A stretch of 64,000 nt of DNA from Streptomyces sp. JB150 (GCF_011193355.1 NZ_CP049780.1:1719582-1783581), one strand, 5' to 3'; positions 25,593 to 35,097 are shown, counted from the first letter of the stretch. Program-made: numbers and translations. The notes: a model not told the origin generated them from the sequence alone.

Positions 25593-26867
25593 CTAGCGAT
25601 GGGAGACGGCCGCCAGCTCGCGCGCCAGCCGGCGCACCGCCGCCTCGGGCGTCAGCCGCCCGGTCAGCGCGTCCTGCACGGCCGCCTGCACCACCAGGCT
25701 GACCTGGTCGTAGTGCGGGCTCTTCGGGCGCGGCGCGGCCCGCAGCACGCTCTCGCGCAGGGTCGGCAGATACGGGTGGGCGCGCACCAGCGCGGGATCG
25801 TCGTAGAGCGCGGCCCTGACCGGTGGCAGCGCGCCGCGGGTGAGGACCTGGCGCTGCACGGGTTCGCTGGTGAGGTAGGCGATCAGGTGCGCCGCGGTGT
25901 CGGGATGCCGGGCATGGCTGCTCACCGCCAGGTTGGAGCCGCCGAGGACACTGGTCCCGGGCCCGTCCGGCCCCGGCAGCGGTACCGCCCCGACCTTCCC
26001 GGCGACCCGGGAGCCCGGAGCGGAGGCGGAGACGTAGGCGTACGGCCAGTTGCGCAGGAAGAGCAGCCGCCCGTCCTGGAAGGCCTGCCGGGACTCCTCC
26101 TCCTTGTACGCCAGCGCCGCCCTCGGGATCCAGCCGTCGCGCACCCCGCGGGCGAGGAACCCGATGCCCTCGCGGGCCGCCGCGGAGTCCACGGTGACGC
26201 GGGCGCCCTCGTCGCCGAGGATCGTGCCGCCCGCCGAGTAGACCGCCTCGGCGGCGTTCACGGTCAGGCCCTCGTAGGGCAGGAACTGGCCGGCGTACCC
26301 GTCGAGTCCGTGCCGGGGCGCGAGGGTCTTCGCGTACCGCTCCAGCTCCGCCCAGGTGCGCGGCGGCGGGACGCCCTCCGTGGCGAGGACGTCCTTGCGG
26401 TACAGCAGCAGGCCCGCGTTGGTGACGTAGGGGACGGCGTACAGCCGCCCGTCGTAGGTCGCGGTGCCGACCACCGGCCGCAGGAAGGCGCCCAGGTCGA
26501 AGCGGTCGCGCGGCAGCGGGCGGATCCAGCCGGCCGCGGCGAACTCGGAGGTCCAGTTGACGTCGATGTTGAGGACGTCGAACCGGCCGCGGCCGCCGGC
26601 GCGCAGGTCGGTGGCCATCTGGGCGCGGGTCTCGTCGGCCGAGTCGGGCAGTTCGACGAGGGTGACGCGCTCGCCGGGGTGGGCGCGGTTCCAGCCCTCC
26701 AGCAGGGGGCCGAGATAGCCGGTGAGGTCGCCGGCGGTGGCGAGCGTGAGCGGTCCGCGCCCGGCGTCGCCGCGGGCCTGGCCCGCCTGGGCGCCGGAGG
26801 TGGCGTAACCGGTCAGCAGGACCACGAGAACGAGGAGGCCCCTACCCGCGGCACTCATCCACCGCAT
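25593..26867 (-). CDS. orphan extracellular solute-binding protein, lipobox cysteine replaced
   Basis: A 424-aa sugar-type solute-binding protein (family 1) with no permease beside it. The ATG at 26867 follows GGGAGG by 6 nt. The signal reads GLLVLVVLLTGYATSGAQA: the lipobox position LLTG is followed by Tyr21 (TAC) where a cysteine (TGC) would be expected, so the protein is probably secreted or held by the uncleaved helix. The mature part has DVLNIDVNWTSEFAAAGWI, YAVPYVTNAGLLLYRKDVL and FLRNWPYAYVSAS, typical of trehalose/maltose binding proteins. It diverges from the PadR gene and shares the palindrome between them. Confidence 0.85.
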   Translation of the reverse strand: MRWMSAAGRGLLVLVVLLTGYATSGAQAGQARGDAGRGPLTLATAGDLTGYLGPLLEGWNRAHPGERVTLVELPDSADETRAQMATDLRAGGRGRFDVLNIDVNWTSEFAAAGWIRPLPRDRFDLGAFLRPVVGTATYDGRLYAVPYVTNAGLLLYRKDVLATEGVPPPRTWAELERYAKTLAPRHGLDGYAGQFLPYEGLTVNAAEAVYSAGGTILGDEGARVTVDSAAAREGIGFLARGVRDGWIPRAALAYKEEESRQAFQDGRLLFLRNWPYAYVSASAPGSRVAGKVGAVPLPGPDGPGTSVLGGSNLAVSSHARHPDTAAHLIAYLTSEPVQRQVLTRGALPPVRAALYDDPALVRAHPYLPTLRESVLRAAPRPKSPHYDQVSLVVQAAVQDALTGRLTPEAAVRRLARELAAVSHR

Positions 26868-26922
26868 AGGTTCCTCCCTGTACACCGGCCACGGGCACCC
26901 TCGCCCGGGTCAGAGGCCATGT

Positions 26923-26937
26923 ATACCTGTTAGGTAT
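26923..26937. promoter_or_regulatory. operator-like perfect palindrome ATACCT-GTT-AGGTAT
   Basis: A 15-bp perfect palindrome in the divergent spacer between the orphan binding-protein gene (minus) and the PadR gene (plus), 60 bp before the PadR GTG. The core is identical to the palindrome at 25573-25589. PadR regulators usually bind dyads near their own gene, so it is a good candidate PadR operator. Confidence 0.65.
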
Positions 26938-26996
26938 GGGCGATACTAGGGCCTGGCCCACATTACGCACATGGCGAGGACAGGAGGACTGCACGA

Positions 26997-27512
26997 GTGC
27001 GCCTGCCCCTCCTGGCACTCCTCGCGCGCGGCCCGGCCCACGGCTACGAGCTGAAGCAGGACCTTGAGCAACTGCTGGGGTCCGCGTACCCTCAGCCGAA
27101 CGTCGGCCAGATCTACGTCACCCTCGGCCGCCTGGAGAAACAGGGACTGATCGAGGGCGAGGACGTCGAACAGTCGAGCCGGCCCAACAAGAAGGTCTAC
27201 CACCTCACCGACACCGGGCGTGACGCGCTGCGCGCCTGGTTCGAGGAGCCCGAGGACGAGCCGCGGGTGCGGGACGAGTTCTTCATGAAACTGGCCCTCG
27301 CCCCGCAGACCGGTCTCGCCGACCAGATCGCCCTGATCAACAAGCAGCGGCGCCAGTATCTGAACACCATGCGGCAGCTGTCGAAGCTGGCCGCCGCCGA
27401 AGACCGCGACAACCGCATCGCCCAGCTGCTGATCGAGGGCGCGATGCTGCATCTCCAGGCCGACCTCGACTGGCTGGAGAGGTGCCAGGAAGAGCTGGAG
27501 GAGCTGGAGTGA
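26997..27512 (+). CDS. PadR family transcriptional regulator
   Basis: A 171-aa winged-helix regulator. The PadR motif HGYELKQDLEQLLG is near residue 16, QIYVTLGRLEKQGLIEGE forms the recognition helix and wing (near 39), and YHLTDTGRDALRAWF follows near 70. The C-terminal part is helical and probably dimerises (ADLDWLERCQEELEELE). The GTG start has GGAGG 9 nt upstream. The stop overlaps the GTG of the ABC ATPase (GTGA), so it is the first gene of a four-gene operon whose transporter it probably controls. Confidence 0.9.
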   Translation: MRLPLLALLARGPAHGYELKQDLEQLLGSAYPQPNVGQIYVTLGRLEKQGLIEGEDVEQSSRPNKKVYHLTDTGRDALRAWFEEPEDEPRVRDEFFMKLALAPQTGLADQIALINKQRRQYLNTMRQLSKLAAAEDRDNRIAQLLIEGAMLHLQADLDWLERCQEELEELE

Positions 27513-28261
27513 GTGACGGTTCCCCTCCTGTGCTGCGCGCCGAGGGCCTGGTGAAGACCCACCGCGGCGAGGGCGCGCCCGTGCACGCCGTGCGCGGGGT
27601 CGACCTGGCGGTGCGGCGCGGCGAGTTCGTGGCGATCACCGGCCCCTCGGGCGCCGGGAAGTCGACACTGCTGCATCTGCTCGGCGGGCTCCAGCGGCCC
27701 GACGCCGGCTCCATCCGGCTGGACGGCGAGTCCACGGACGCCTGGAGCGAGGCCCGGTGGGCGGTCGAGCGGCGCAGGCGCATCGGGATCGTCTTCCAGT
27801 TCTTCAACCTGGTGTCGAACCTGTCCGTCGCCGACAACGTCGAGCTGCCCGCCCTGCTCGCCGGGGTCCCGCCGCGGCGGGCCCGCGCCGAGCGCGAGGA
27901 GCTGCTGGCCGAGCTGGGCCTCGCGGGCAAGGAGCGCAGCATGCCCGGGGAGCTGTCCGGCGGCGAGCAGCAGCGGGTCGCGCTGGCCCGCGCCCTGGTC
28001 AACCACCCGCCGGTGCTGCTCGCCGACGAGCCCGCGGGCAGCCTCGACAGCAAGGGCACGCGCGAGGTGATGCGGCTGCTGTCCCGCTTCCACCAGCGCG
28101 GCCAGACGATTCTGCTGGTCACGCACGACGCCCGGCTGGCGAGCGCCGCGGACCGGGTGATCAGCTTCTTCGACGGGCGGATCGCCGACGACGCGCACCT
28201 CGACGCCGGCCCCCGGCCGCGCCGCTCCGGGACATCCGGCGTGCTGGAGCTGAAGGACTGA
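27509..28261 (+). CDS. ABC transporter ATP-binding protein (LolD/MacB type)
   Basis: A 250-aa ATPase for the FtsX-like permease downstream. Walker A GPSGAGKST is at residues 45-53, the signature LSGGEQQR near 149, and Walker B VLLADEPAGSLDS near 168. The FQFFNLV segment after the Q-loop is characteristic of MacB/LolD ATPases, which act on lipoproteins, peptides or drugs rather than importing. The GTG start overlaps the PadR stop. The stop is 1 nt before the repeat microprotein. Confidence 0.92.
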   Translation: MSDGSPPVLRAEGLVKTHRGEGAPVHAVRGVDLAVRRGEFVAITGPSGAGKSTLLHLLGGLQRPDAGSIRLDGESTDAWSEARWAVERRRRIGIVFQFFNLVSNLSVADNVELPALLAGVPPRRARAEREELLAELGLAGKERSMPGELSGGEQQRVALARALVNHPPVLLADEPAGSLDSKGTREVMRLLSRFHQRGQTILLVTHDARLASAADRVISFFDGRIADDAHLDAGPRPRRSGTSGVLELKD

Positions 28262-28262
28262 C

Positions 28263-28478
28263 ATGCCGGGGGCTGACATGCCGGGGACGGACGTGCCGGG
28301 CACTGACACGGCGGGCGCTGAGGCGGCGGGCGCCGACCTGCCGGGGGCCGTCATGCCGGGCGCTGAGACGGCGGGCACCTACCTGCCGGGGGCCGACACG
28401 CCAGGGACCGACCTGCCGGAGACCGACCTGCCGGGGGCCGACGTGCCGGTGTACGACCCCTGCGTCCGCGAGGGCTGA
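28263..28478 (+). CDS. 71-aa microprotein made of pentapeptide-like repeats
   Basis: The ORF starts with ATG 1 nt after the ATPase stop and ends 4 nt before the permease GTG. Residues 4-63 are about twelve five-residue units such as ADMPG, TDVPG, ADLPG, AVMPG and TDLPG, encoded by a 15-bp tandem repeat. The A-D-L pattern recalls pentapeptide-repeat proteins, but the frequent Pro-Gly suggests an unstructured or elastin-like chain. It ends VYDPCVREG with one cysteine. It has no signal peptide. Tight packing supports translation, although the repeat is open in other frames too, so it could also be a non-coding expansion between genes. Confidence 0.5.
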   Translation: MPGADMPGTDVPGTDTAGAEAAGADLPGAVMPGAETAGTYLPGADTPGTDLPETDLPGADVPVYDPCVREG

Positions 28479-28482
28479 GGCC

Positions 28483-30768
28483 GTGCGAGCCACCCTGCGC
28501 TGGGCGCACTCCGATCTGCGCACGCACCGCGGTGAGGCGGTCTTCCTGGCCCTCGCCACCGCGGGCATCGTCGTCTCGCTGCTGCTGGCCACGGCCCTGT
28601 TCGGGTACGCCACCAACCCCTGGCAGCGGGTGTTCACCCAGGCACGCGGCGCCCATGTGTGGCTCCATGTCGACGAGTCCGCCGACACCGGCGCGCTGGC
28701 CGCCCTGGACGGCGTCGAGTCCGTCGCCGGCCCCTACCGCACCGACTCCGCCACCGTCGCCTCACGCGGCAGCCGCGCCTCCGTCGAACTGCGCGGCAGC
28801 CCCGCAGAGACGCCCCCCGTGGGCCGGCCGCTGCTCACCGCGGGACGCTGGCTCGACCCGGCCGCGCCGGACGGCGTGGTCCTGGAGAGCAGCCTCGCCC
28901 GTGCCCTGCTCGCCGAGCCGGGCGACCCGCTGACCCTGCCCGGGACCGGGCGGCGGCTGACCGTCGTCGGCGTCGCCGACAGCGCCGAGCCGCGCTACCG
29001 GCCGGGCGAGCGGCCGGGCCTGGTCTGGGCCCTGCCGGCCGCGCTGCCCGGCGAGGACGCCCAGGTGATCGGGTTGCGGCTCACGGACCCGTCGGACACC
29101 GGGTACGCCGTGCAGCGCGCCGTGACCGTGCTGGGCGCCGGGGCGATCGGCGAGGTCTCCACCTGGCAGCAGGCCCGCGCCGAGGCGCAGGGCGACACCC
29201 GGCTGCTCGGGCAGGTGCTGGGGCTCTTCGGGCTCGGCGCGCTGATCGCCGCCGGGTTCGCCGTGCACGGCGCCATCGGCACCCGCATCCGCGGTCATCT
29301 GCGGGACATCTCCGTGCTGAAGGCGATCGGCTTCACCCCCGGCCAGGTCGTCCGGGTCTTCCTCCTCCAGCACCTGGCGTACGCCGTGCTGGGCGCCGTG
29401 GCCGCGGCGGCGCTCACCGAGACGCTGGGCAGCCGGTTCCCGGGGCGGCTCGGGGACGCGGTCGCCGTGTGGCAGGGACTGCCCGGCCACACCGCCGCGC
29501 TCGTCGCGATACCGGTCGGCGCGGTGCTGTTCATCGGTGCCACCACCGGGCTCGCCGCGTGGCGGGCGGGACGCGTGCCGCCGGTCCCGGTGCCGCGGCC
29601 GTCGGCGCTGCCGGGCGGGCGGCTGTCCGGCCCGGCGCGCCGGGCCCTCGGGACGCGGGTGCCGCCCGCGCTGGTGCTGGGCTGGCACCGGGCGTTCGCC
29701 CGGTGGCCGCGCTCGCTGGGCACGGTGGCGCGGCTCGCCCTGCCGCTGCTGCTGATCGTGGTCGCGATGAGCGCCTGGACCACCATCGACCGGTTCCACC
29801 GCAGCCCCGAGCGGATCGGCCTGCCCGCCGCGCTCACCGTGCGCGCGGACGCCGCGCTGAGCGACCGGGACGCCCGCGCGCTGCTGGAACGCGACCCGCG
29901 GGTCACCGCCGCCTACCCCGGTGTTGAGGTGGCCGCCCTGGTCCCCGGCCAGACCGCGACCATCGCCCTGCGGGGCCTCGGCACCCGCGCCGAGCCCTAC
30001 CCGTACACCCTGGCCGAGGGCCGCGCCGCGCACGGACCCGACGAGGCGGTGGCCGGACAGGGGCTGCTCGACCTGCTGGACGTGCGGGTCGGCGACTGGG
30101 TGCGGATGACCGTCGGCGACCGGCCGCAGATCCTGCACATCGTGGGCCGCAGCATCGAGCCGGAGAACGCCGGCCGGGTCGTCTCCACCTCGCTCGACAC
30201 GCTCCGCGAGAACGACCCCGCGCTGCGCCCGAGCCTCTACCAGCTGCGGCTGGCCCCCGGCGCCGACCCCGACGAGGTCGCCGACCGGCTCGCCGCGGAC
30301 GGGCGAGGCCGGTTGGACGTGCACACCGTCACCAACCCGGCCGACGGTCTCTCCGCGCTGCGCGGCGTCGTCCTCGGGCTGGTCGCCGTCCTCGCCCTCA
30401 TCGGGCTGATCGAACTGCTGACCGCGATCGGCGGCACCGTCCGCGAGGGCGAGCGCGATCTGCTCGCCCTGAAGGCGATCGGGCTGTCCCCGCGCCAGAT
30501 CACCGCGATCACCGTGACCGCGACCGGCTGCACCTCCCTCGCCGCGGTCGTCCTCGGCACGGCCCTCGGGCTGCCGCTCGCGCGCTGGCTGATCGACGCC
30601 CAGGGCAGATCCAGCGGCATCGGCGCCGGCATCGCGCAGGGCCCCTCCCCCTGGCTGCTGGTGCTGCTCGGCACGGCCGCCGTACTGGGCGCGGCGGCGC
30701 TCGCCGCCCTGCCCGCGTCCCGCGCGGCCCGCCGCCGCCTCGCGGACACGCTGAGCGCGGTGGCCTGA
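28483..30768 (+). CDS. FtsX/MacB-like ABC transporter permease
   Basis: A 761-aa membrane protein with two copies of the FtsX-like domain. A helix near residues 20-45 (VFLALATAGIVVSLLLATALFG) is followed by a large extracellular region, then three helices with the motif DISVLKAIGFTPGQVVRVFLLQH near 270. A second extracellular region precedes a second helix bundle with DLLALKAIGLSPRQITAI near 660. This duplicated layout matches exporters paired with LolD-like ATPases. The GTG start lies 4 nt after the repeat ORF; the frame is open far upstream, but the family N-terminus (RWAHSDLRTHRGEAV) begins here. Confidence 0.87.
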   Translation: MRATLRWAHSDLRTHRGEAVFLALATAGIVVSLLLATALFGYATNPWQRVFTQARGAHVWLHVDESADTGALAALDGVESVAGPYRTDSATVASRGSRASVELRGSPAETPPVGRPLLTAGRWLDPAAPDGVVLESSLARALLAEPGDPLTLPGTGRRLTVVGVADSAEPRYRPGERPGLVWALPAALPGEDAQVIGLRLTDPSDTGYAVQRAVTVLGAGAIGEVSTWQQARAEAQGDTRLLGQVLGLFGLGALIAAGFAVHGAIGTRIRGHLRDISVLKAIGFTPGQVVRVFLLQHLAYAVLGAVAAAALTETLGSRFPGRLGDAVAVWQGLPGHTAALVAIPVGAVLFIGATTGLAAWRAGRVPPVPVPRPSALPGGRLSGPARRALGTRVPPALVLGWHRAFARWPRSLGTVARLALPLLLIVVAMSAWTTIDRFHRSPERIGLPAALTVRADAALSDRDARALLERDPRVTAAYPGVEVAALVPGQTATIALRGLGTRAEPYPYTLAEGRAAHGPDEAVAGQGLLDLLDVRVGDWVRMTVGDRPQILHIVGRSIEPENAGRVVSTSLDTLRENDPALRPSLYQLRLAPGADPDEVADRLAADGRGRLDVHTVTNPADGLSALRGVVLGLVAVLALIGLIELLTAIGGTVREGERDLLALKAIGLSPRQITAITVTATGCTSLAAVVLGTALGLPLARWLIDAQGRSSGIGAGIAQGPSPWLLVLLGTAAVLGAAALAALPASRAARRRLADTLSAVA

Positions 30769-30798
30769 CCGGAGGTCCACAGCGCGCCCCCGCAGCGG

Positions 30799-30822
30799 GC
30801 CCGGCCCGCGCGGGCTCCGGGC
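30799..30822. terminator. GC-rich nested hairpin between converging genes
   Basis: GCCCGG (30799-30804) pairs with CCGGGC (30817-30822) around the palindrome CCCGCGCGGG. It lies between the permease stop (30768) and the stop of the minus-strand membrane protein (30849). No U-tract, so termination is tentative. Confidence 0.4.
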
Positions 30823-30848
30823 GCGGGCGGGCTCGGCCGGGTCCGGGC

Positions 30849-31862
30849 TCAGCCGGAGTGCGGCCCGGGGCCGTAGGGGCTGCCGCCGTACGGGCCGGGC
30901 GGCGGAGGCGCGTACGGGTTCCCCCCTGACCACGGGGGCGCGTACGGGTGGCCGGGCGGCGGTCCGTACAGGTTCCCGGGCGGCCGCCCGTACGGGTTGC
31001 CGTGCTGCTGCGGGGCGTACGGCGGTGCGTACGGCGTGTTGCCGTACGGGTTCCCCTGCCGCGGGGCGTGCGGCGGAGCCGTCGGCGGCACGGGCGGCAC
31101 CGGGGGCGGCGGGCCCGGGACGGGGGGCAGGGTGGCCGGGTGGGCGGCCAGACGGATGCCGTAGCGCTGCTTGAGGCGGCCCATCTCCAGCGCGGCGATG
31201 GCGGTGACCGTCAGCGGGGCGCCCAGGATGAACACGACGCCCATGGTGAGGCTCAGGCCGTGCAGGTCGCCGGTCGCCAGGTCGGGGATCGCCATCAGCC
31301 ACGTCGTCACCGTGGCCAGCAGCGGCGGCAGACAGCGGTGGACACCCGCGGTGCCGAAGAAGTTGCCGGACACGTGCACCGCCCCGCGGATCACGACGGC
31401 GGTCAGCCACAGCGCCACCGGCGCGAGCAGCAGGACGAGGAAGCCGGCGCCGCCCGCCAGCCGCCACACGAGAACGGTGAGGACGATCGTGCCGACGAAC
31501 GCGAGCAGCAGCTTCAGCGAGTTGAGCAGCGGCACCCGCATCGCCCGCACCGTGCCGCCGCGCCGCCAGACGTAGAGCATCACGGCGACCGTCAGCGGGG
31601 TGATGAACAGCAGCACCGCGGACGCCGTGAGCATGTTCTCCAGCACCTCGTCGAAGCCGAACCCGCCCTCGACGACGGTGTAGACGCCGACCGCGGCGAT
31701 CGTTCCGGCGATCAGCCGCACCCGCTTGAGCGTGTCCACGGCCGGGTCCAGCGACTCCGGGATCCAGGCCGGGTGGAAGACCGCCCGTGCCACCTCCTTC
31801 GGCCGCAGCAAATCCTGCGGCGTCAGGGTGCCGCCCGTCCAACTCCCTTGCGTCGTCCTCAC
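30849..31862 (-). CDS. membrane protein with Pro/Gly/Tyr-rich tail
   Basis: A 337-aa protein of unknown function. About six hydrophobic segments lie between residues 48 and 230 (for example LIAGTIAAVGVYTVVEGGF, LLLAFVGTIVLTVLVWRLAG, LSLTMGVVFILGAPLTVTAIAAL), resembling Yip1-like membrane proteins. The last 95 residues are Pro/Gly/Tyr-rich with repeated NPYG, PPYAP and GPPPGHPY elements, as in many actinobacterial cytoplasmic tails. The GTG start at 31862 has GGGGGAG 6 nt upstream. It lies upstream of no co-directional neighbour except pgi, 86 nt away on the same strand ahead of it. Confidence 0.7.
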   Translation of the reverse strand: MRTTQGSWTGGTLTPQDLLRPKEVARAVFHPAWIPESLDPAVDTLKRVRLIAGTIAAVGVYTVVEGGFGFDEVLENMLTASAVLLFITPLTVAVMLYVWRRGGTVRAMRVPLLNSLKLLLAFVGTIVLTVLVWRLAGGAGFLVLLLAPVALWLTAVVIRGAVHVSGNFFGTAGVHRCLPPLLATVTTWLMAIPDLATGDLHGLSLTMGVVFILGAPLTVTAIAALEMGRLKQRYGIRLAAHPATLPPVPGPPPPVPPVPPTAPPHAPRQGNPYGNTPYAPPYAPQQHGNPYGRPPGNLYGPPPGHPYAPPWSGGNPYAPPPPGPYGGSPYGPGPHSG

Positions 31863-31908
31863 GTTGTGCTCCCCCGAGCGATCGTGTCCATGATCGCCGG
31901 GGAGTCTA

Positions 31909-31943
31909 CGGGAAGCGGCGGCCCGCGCGCCCGCCGCTTCCCG
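31909..31943 (-). terminator. terminator downstream of pgi
   Basis: CGGGAAGCGGCGG (31909-31921) and CCGCCGCTTCCCG (31931-31943) form a 13-bp perfect stem with a 9-nt loop, beginning 12 nt past the pgi stop. No long U-tract, as is common in Streptomyces. Confidence 0.75.
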
Positions 31944-31955
31944 TCACCGCGGCCG

Positions 31956-33611
31956 TCAGCTCCGGCCGCGCAGCTTCCGGTACGTGGCGACCAGGGCCTT
32001 GGTCGACGGGTCCAGGCCCGGCACCCCGGCCCCCTCGGTCAGCGCCGGCTCGACCCGCTTGGCGAGGACCTTGCCCAGCTCGACGCCCCACTGGTCGAAG
32101 GAGTCGATGTTCCACACGGCGCCCTGCACGAACACCTTGTGCTCGTAGAGGGCGACGAGCTGGCCGAGCACCGACGGGGTCAGCTCACGCGCGAGGATCG
32201 TGGTCGTCGGGTGGTCGCCCTTGAACGTCTTGTGCGCGACCAGCTCCTCCGGCACGCCCTCGGCGCGCACCTCGTCGGGCGTCTTGCCGAACGCCAGCGC
32301 CTGTGTCTGGGCGAAGAAGTTGGCCATCAGCAGGTCGTGCTGCGCCTTCAGCTCGTCGCTCAGCTCGGCGACCGGCTCCGCGAACCCGATGAAGTCCGCC
32401 GGGACGAGCTTGGTGCCCTGGTGGATGAGCTGGTAGTAGGCGTGCTGGCCGTTGGTGCCGGGCGTGCCCCAGACCACCGGGCCGGTCTGCCAGTCGACCT
32501 CCCGCCCGTCACGGTCGACGTACTTGCCGTTGGACTCCATGTCCAGCTGCTGGAGATAGGCCGTGAACTTCGACAGGTAGTGGCTGTACGGCAGGACGGC
32601 GTGCGACTGGGCGTCGTGGAAGTTGTTGTACCAGATGCCCAGCAGGCCCAGGATCAGCGGGGCGTTGGCCTCCGGGGGCGCGGTGCGGAAGTGCTCGTCG
32701 ACCGTGCGGAAGCCGTCCAGCATCTCCCGGAACCGGTCCGGGCCGATGGCGATCATCAGCGACAGGCCGATCGCCGAGTCGTACGAGTAGCGGCCGCCGA
32801 CCCAGTCCCAAAACTCGAACATGTTCGCCGTGTCGATGCCGAACCCGGTGACCCGCTCGGCGTTCGTGGACAGCGCCACGAAGTGCTGCGCCACCGCCTC
32901 CTGCCCGGCGTCCAGCTCGCGCAGCAGCCAGTCGCGGGCCGAGGTGGCGTTGGTGACCGTCTCGATCGTGGTGAAGGTCTTCGAGGCGACGATGAACAGC
33001 GTCTCCGCCGCGTCCAGGTCCCGGATCGCCTCGTGCAGGTCGGCGCCGTCCACGTTGGAGACGAAACGCACCGTCAGATCGCGCGCCGTGTAGCTGCGCA
33101 GCGCCTCGTACGCCATCGCGGGCCCGAGGTCGGAGCCGCCGATGCCGATGTTGACGACGTTGCGGATCCGCTTGCCCGTGTGACCCGTCCACTCGCCCGA
33201 GCGGACCCGCTCGGCGAACGCGGCCATCCTGTCGAGCACCGCGTGCACACCGGGCACGACGTTCTCGCCGTCGACCTCGACCACCGCGTCGGCCGGGGCG
33301 CGCAGCGCGGTGTGCAGCACCGCCCGCCGCTCCGTCGTGTTGATCTTCTCGCCGCGGAACATCGCGTCCCGCAGCCCGAACACATCGGTAGCGGCGGCCA
33401 GTTCGCGCAGCAGCCGCAGGGTCTCGTCGGTGACGAGGTGCTTGGAGTAGTCGATGTGCAGGTCACCGACCTGGAGCGTGTATTCGCTGCCGCGCCCGGG
33501 GTCGGCGGCGAACAGCTCACGCAGCCGCACCTCGCCGAGCTCCTCGCGGTGCCTGGCCAGAGCGGTCCACTCGGGCGTCTGGTTGAGCCTGGTACGGCCC
33601 TTCGCGTTCAT
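31956..33611 (-). CDS. pgi: glucose-6-phosphate isomerase
   Basis: Pgi interconverts glucose 6-phosphate and fructose 6-phosphate, linking glycolysis with the pentose phosphate genes upstream. The 551-aa length is standard. Diagnostic segments are [20 protein letters not shown] near residue 148, the [17 protein letters not shown] phosphate-binding stretch near 208, and [19 protein letters not shown] near 272. The ATG at 33611 gives the family N-terminus [15 protein letters not shown]; an open extension to 33710 lacks similarity. Confidence 0.96.
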   Translation of the reverse strand: MNAKGRTRLNQTPEWTALARHREELGEVRLRELFAADPGRGSEYTLQVGDLHIDYSKHLVTDETLRLLRELAAATDVFGLRDAMFRGEKINTTERRAVLHTALRAPADAVVEVDGENVVPGVHAVLDRMAAFAERVRSGEWTGHTGKRIRNVVNIGIGGSDLGPAMAYEALRSYTARDLTVRFVSNVDGADLHEAIRDLDAAETLFIVASKTFTTIETVTNATSARDWLLRELDAGQEAVAQHFVALSTNAERVTGFGIDTANMFEFWDWVGGRYSYDSAIGLSLMIAIGPDRFREMLDGFRTVDEHFRTAPPEANAPLILGLLGIWYNNFHDAQSHAVLPYSHYLSKFTAYLQQLDMESNGKYVDRDGREVDWQTGPVVWGTPGTNGQHAYYQLIHQGTKLVPADFIGFAEPVAELSDELKAQHDLLMANFFAQTQALAFGKTPDEVRAEGVPEELVAHKTFKGDHPTTTILARELTPSVLGQLVALYEHKVFVQGAVWNIDSFDQWGVELGKVLAKRVEPALTEGAGVPGLDPSTKALVATYRKLRGRS

Positions 33612-33663
33612 GTCCGACGTCAGCCTTCTGTCGTGCCTGTTCCAGCCGTCCCAACCTAATTGA

Positions 33664-34932
33664 TCAGCGCGGGGCGTGAGCCGCCGTCGCGGCGTCGTCC
33701 GGCGCGGCAACGGGTACGTCCGCCGCGCGCACCGGTATCAGCGCGGTGACGGAGAGGGCGAAGAAGGCGGCGGCGAGCAGCGCGGGGGTGTGGAGGCCCC
33801 AGGCGGTGGCGACGGCTCCGCCGAGCAGGGCGCCCAGCGGCGCCCCGGCGACGGCGAGGGTGCGGAAGGCCGAGCCGACCCGGCCCAGCATTCCGGCGGG
33901 GCTGCGCTGCTGCATCAGTGTCGTGGTGTTGACGTTCCACACCATGCCCATGCAGCCGAAGACGGCCATGGCGGCCACCACGGCGACCACACTGCGCACC
34001 GAGCCGATCACGACGAGCGCGCCGATCTGCGCGGTCCCGGCGAGCAGCACCGCTCTCAGGCGTCCCATGCGGGCGACGAGCCGGCCGTTGACCGCCGCCC
34101 CGGCGAGGTTGCCGGCGGTGTACGCGGTGACCGCCGCCGCGTATCCCGCGGTGCCCGCGTCCAGCCGGCCGGTCACGAGGACCACCAGGGTGGCGATGAG
34201 GGCGCCCATGCCGATGTTGCACAGGGTCGTGGCGGCGCACAGTCCCCGCAGCACGCGGTCGTGCCACAGGGCGCGCAGTCCGTCCGCGATCTCCCGGCGC
34301 AGGGTGCTGCCCGCGGGGCTGGGTCCGCGCTCGGGCGCGGTGGTGCGCAGCGAGGCCACCAGGGCAGCCGCGACCAGGAAGGTCGCGGCGTCGGCCGCGA
34401 ACGGCACGGCGGCCCCGGCCGTCAGCAGCAGCGGCGCGGCGGGCGCGCCGAGCAGGCCGCCCGCGACGCGCTGGCCGGTCATCAGGCGCGCGTTGGCGCC
34501 GTCGAGCGCCGCGGGGCCGACGAGGGCGGGCAGCAGGGCCGTGGCGGCGTTGTCGAAGAGGGTCTGGAGGGTGGTGAGGGCGACGGCCAGGGCGATCAGC
34601 AGGGCGATCGAGGCGTGCCCGAGGGCGACGGCGACCGCGAACGCGGCGACCAGCAGCCCGCGTACCGCGTCCACCGTCCACATCGCGCGCCGCTGGTCCA
34701 CACGGTCGGCGACGGCGCCGCCGAGCAGTCCGAAGACCAGCCAGGGCAGATAGCCGCAGGCGGTCACCGAAACGACCAGCAGCGGCCGGTCCGTCAGTGT
34801 CACGGCGAGCAGCGGCAGGGCGGCCGTGCGCAGGGAGTCCCCGAAGGAGGAGAGCACGGCGGCGCTCCACAGCCGCCCGAACCCCCCGCGCCAGGCGGGC
34901 GCACGCACACCGACCGTCTCAGCCGTCGTCAC
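33664..34932 (-). CDS. MFS transporter
   Basis: A 422-aa major facilitator protein with twelve predicted membrane helices. The loop between helices 2 and 3 reads [18 protein letters not shown], a form of the MFS motif A found in enterobactin/macrolide-type exporters. The C-terminal tail is cytoplasmic and Ala-rich. The GTG start at 34932 follows GGGGGAG. The substrate is unknown. It precedes pgi by 52 nt on the same strand, so readthrough into pgi is possible. Confidence 0.85.
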   Translation of the reverse strand: MTTAETVGVRAPAWRGGFGRLWSAAVLSSFGDSLRTAALPLLAVTLTDRPLLVVSVTACGYLPWLVFGLLGGAVADRVDQRRAMWTVDAVRGLLVAAFAVAVALGHASIALLIALAVALTTLQTLFDNAATALLPALVGPAALDGANARLMTGQRVAGGLLGAPAAPLLLTAGAAVPFAADAATFLVAAALVASLRTTAPERGPSPAGSTLRREIADGLRALWHDRVLRGLCAATTLCNIGMGALIATLVVLVTGRLDAGTAGYAAAVTAYTAGNLAGAAVNGRLVARMGRLRAVLLAGTAQIGALVVIGSVRSVVAVVAAMAVFGCMGMVWNVNTTTLMQQRSPAGMLGRVGSAFRTLAVAGAPLGALLGGAVATAWGLHTPALLAAAFFALSVTALIPVRAADVPVAAPDDAATAAHAPR

Positions 34933-35047
34933 GACTCCCCCTCACGATTCGCCGGATGAGCCAACCGTAGAGGGCGGCACTGACAATCGGTCGGCGAGCG
35001 GCCGCGCGGCGCCCCGTCCCGGCGGCGGGCTTCGCGGCCCGGCCGGG

Positions 35048-35087
35048 AAAAACAGCTCCGGCCAGGCACCTTTCGGTACCCGGCCGG
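35048..35087 (-). terminator. Rho-independent terminator after the RbpA-family gene
   Basis: Read on the minus strand, CCGGCCGGGTACC and GGTGCCTGGCCGG pair over 13 positions (two G-U) around a GAAA tetraloop, followed by AGCTGTTTTT. It begins 10 nt after the stop codon. This is the most canonical terminator in the window. Confidence 0.85.
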
Positions 35088-35097
35088 TCGTCATGTC

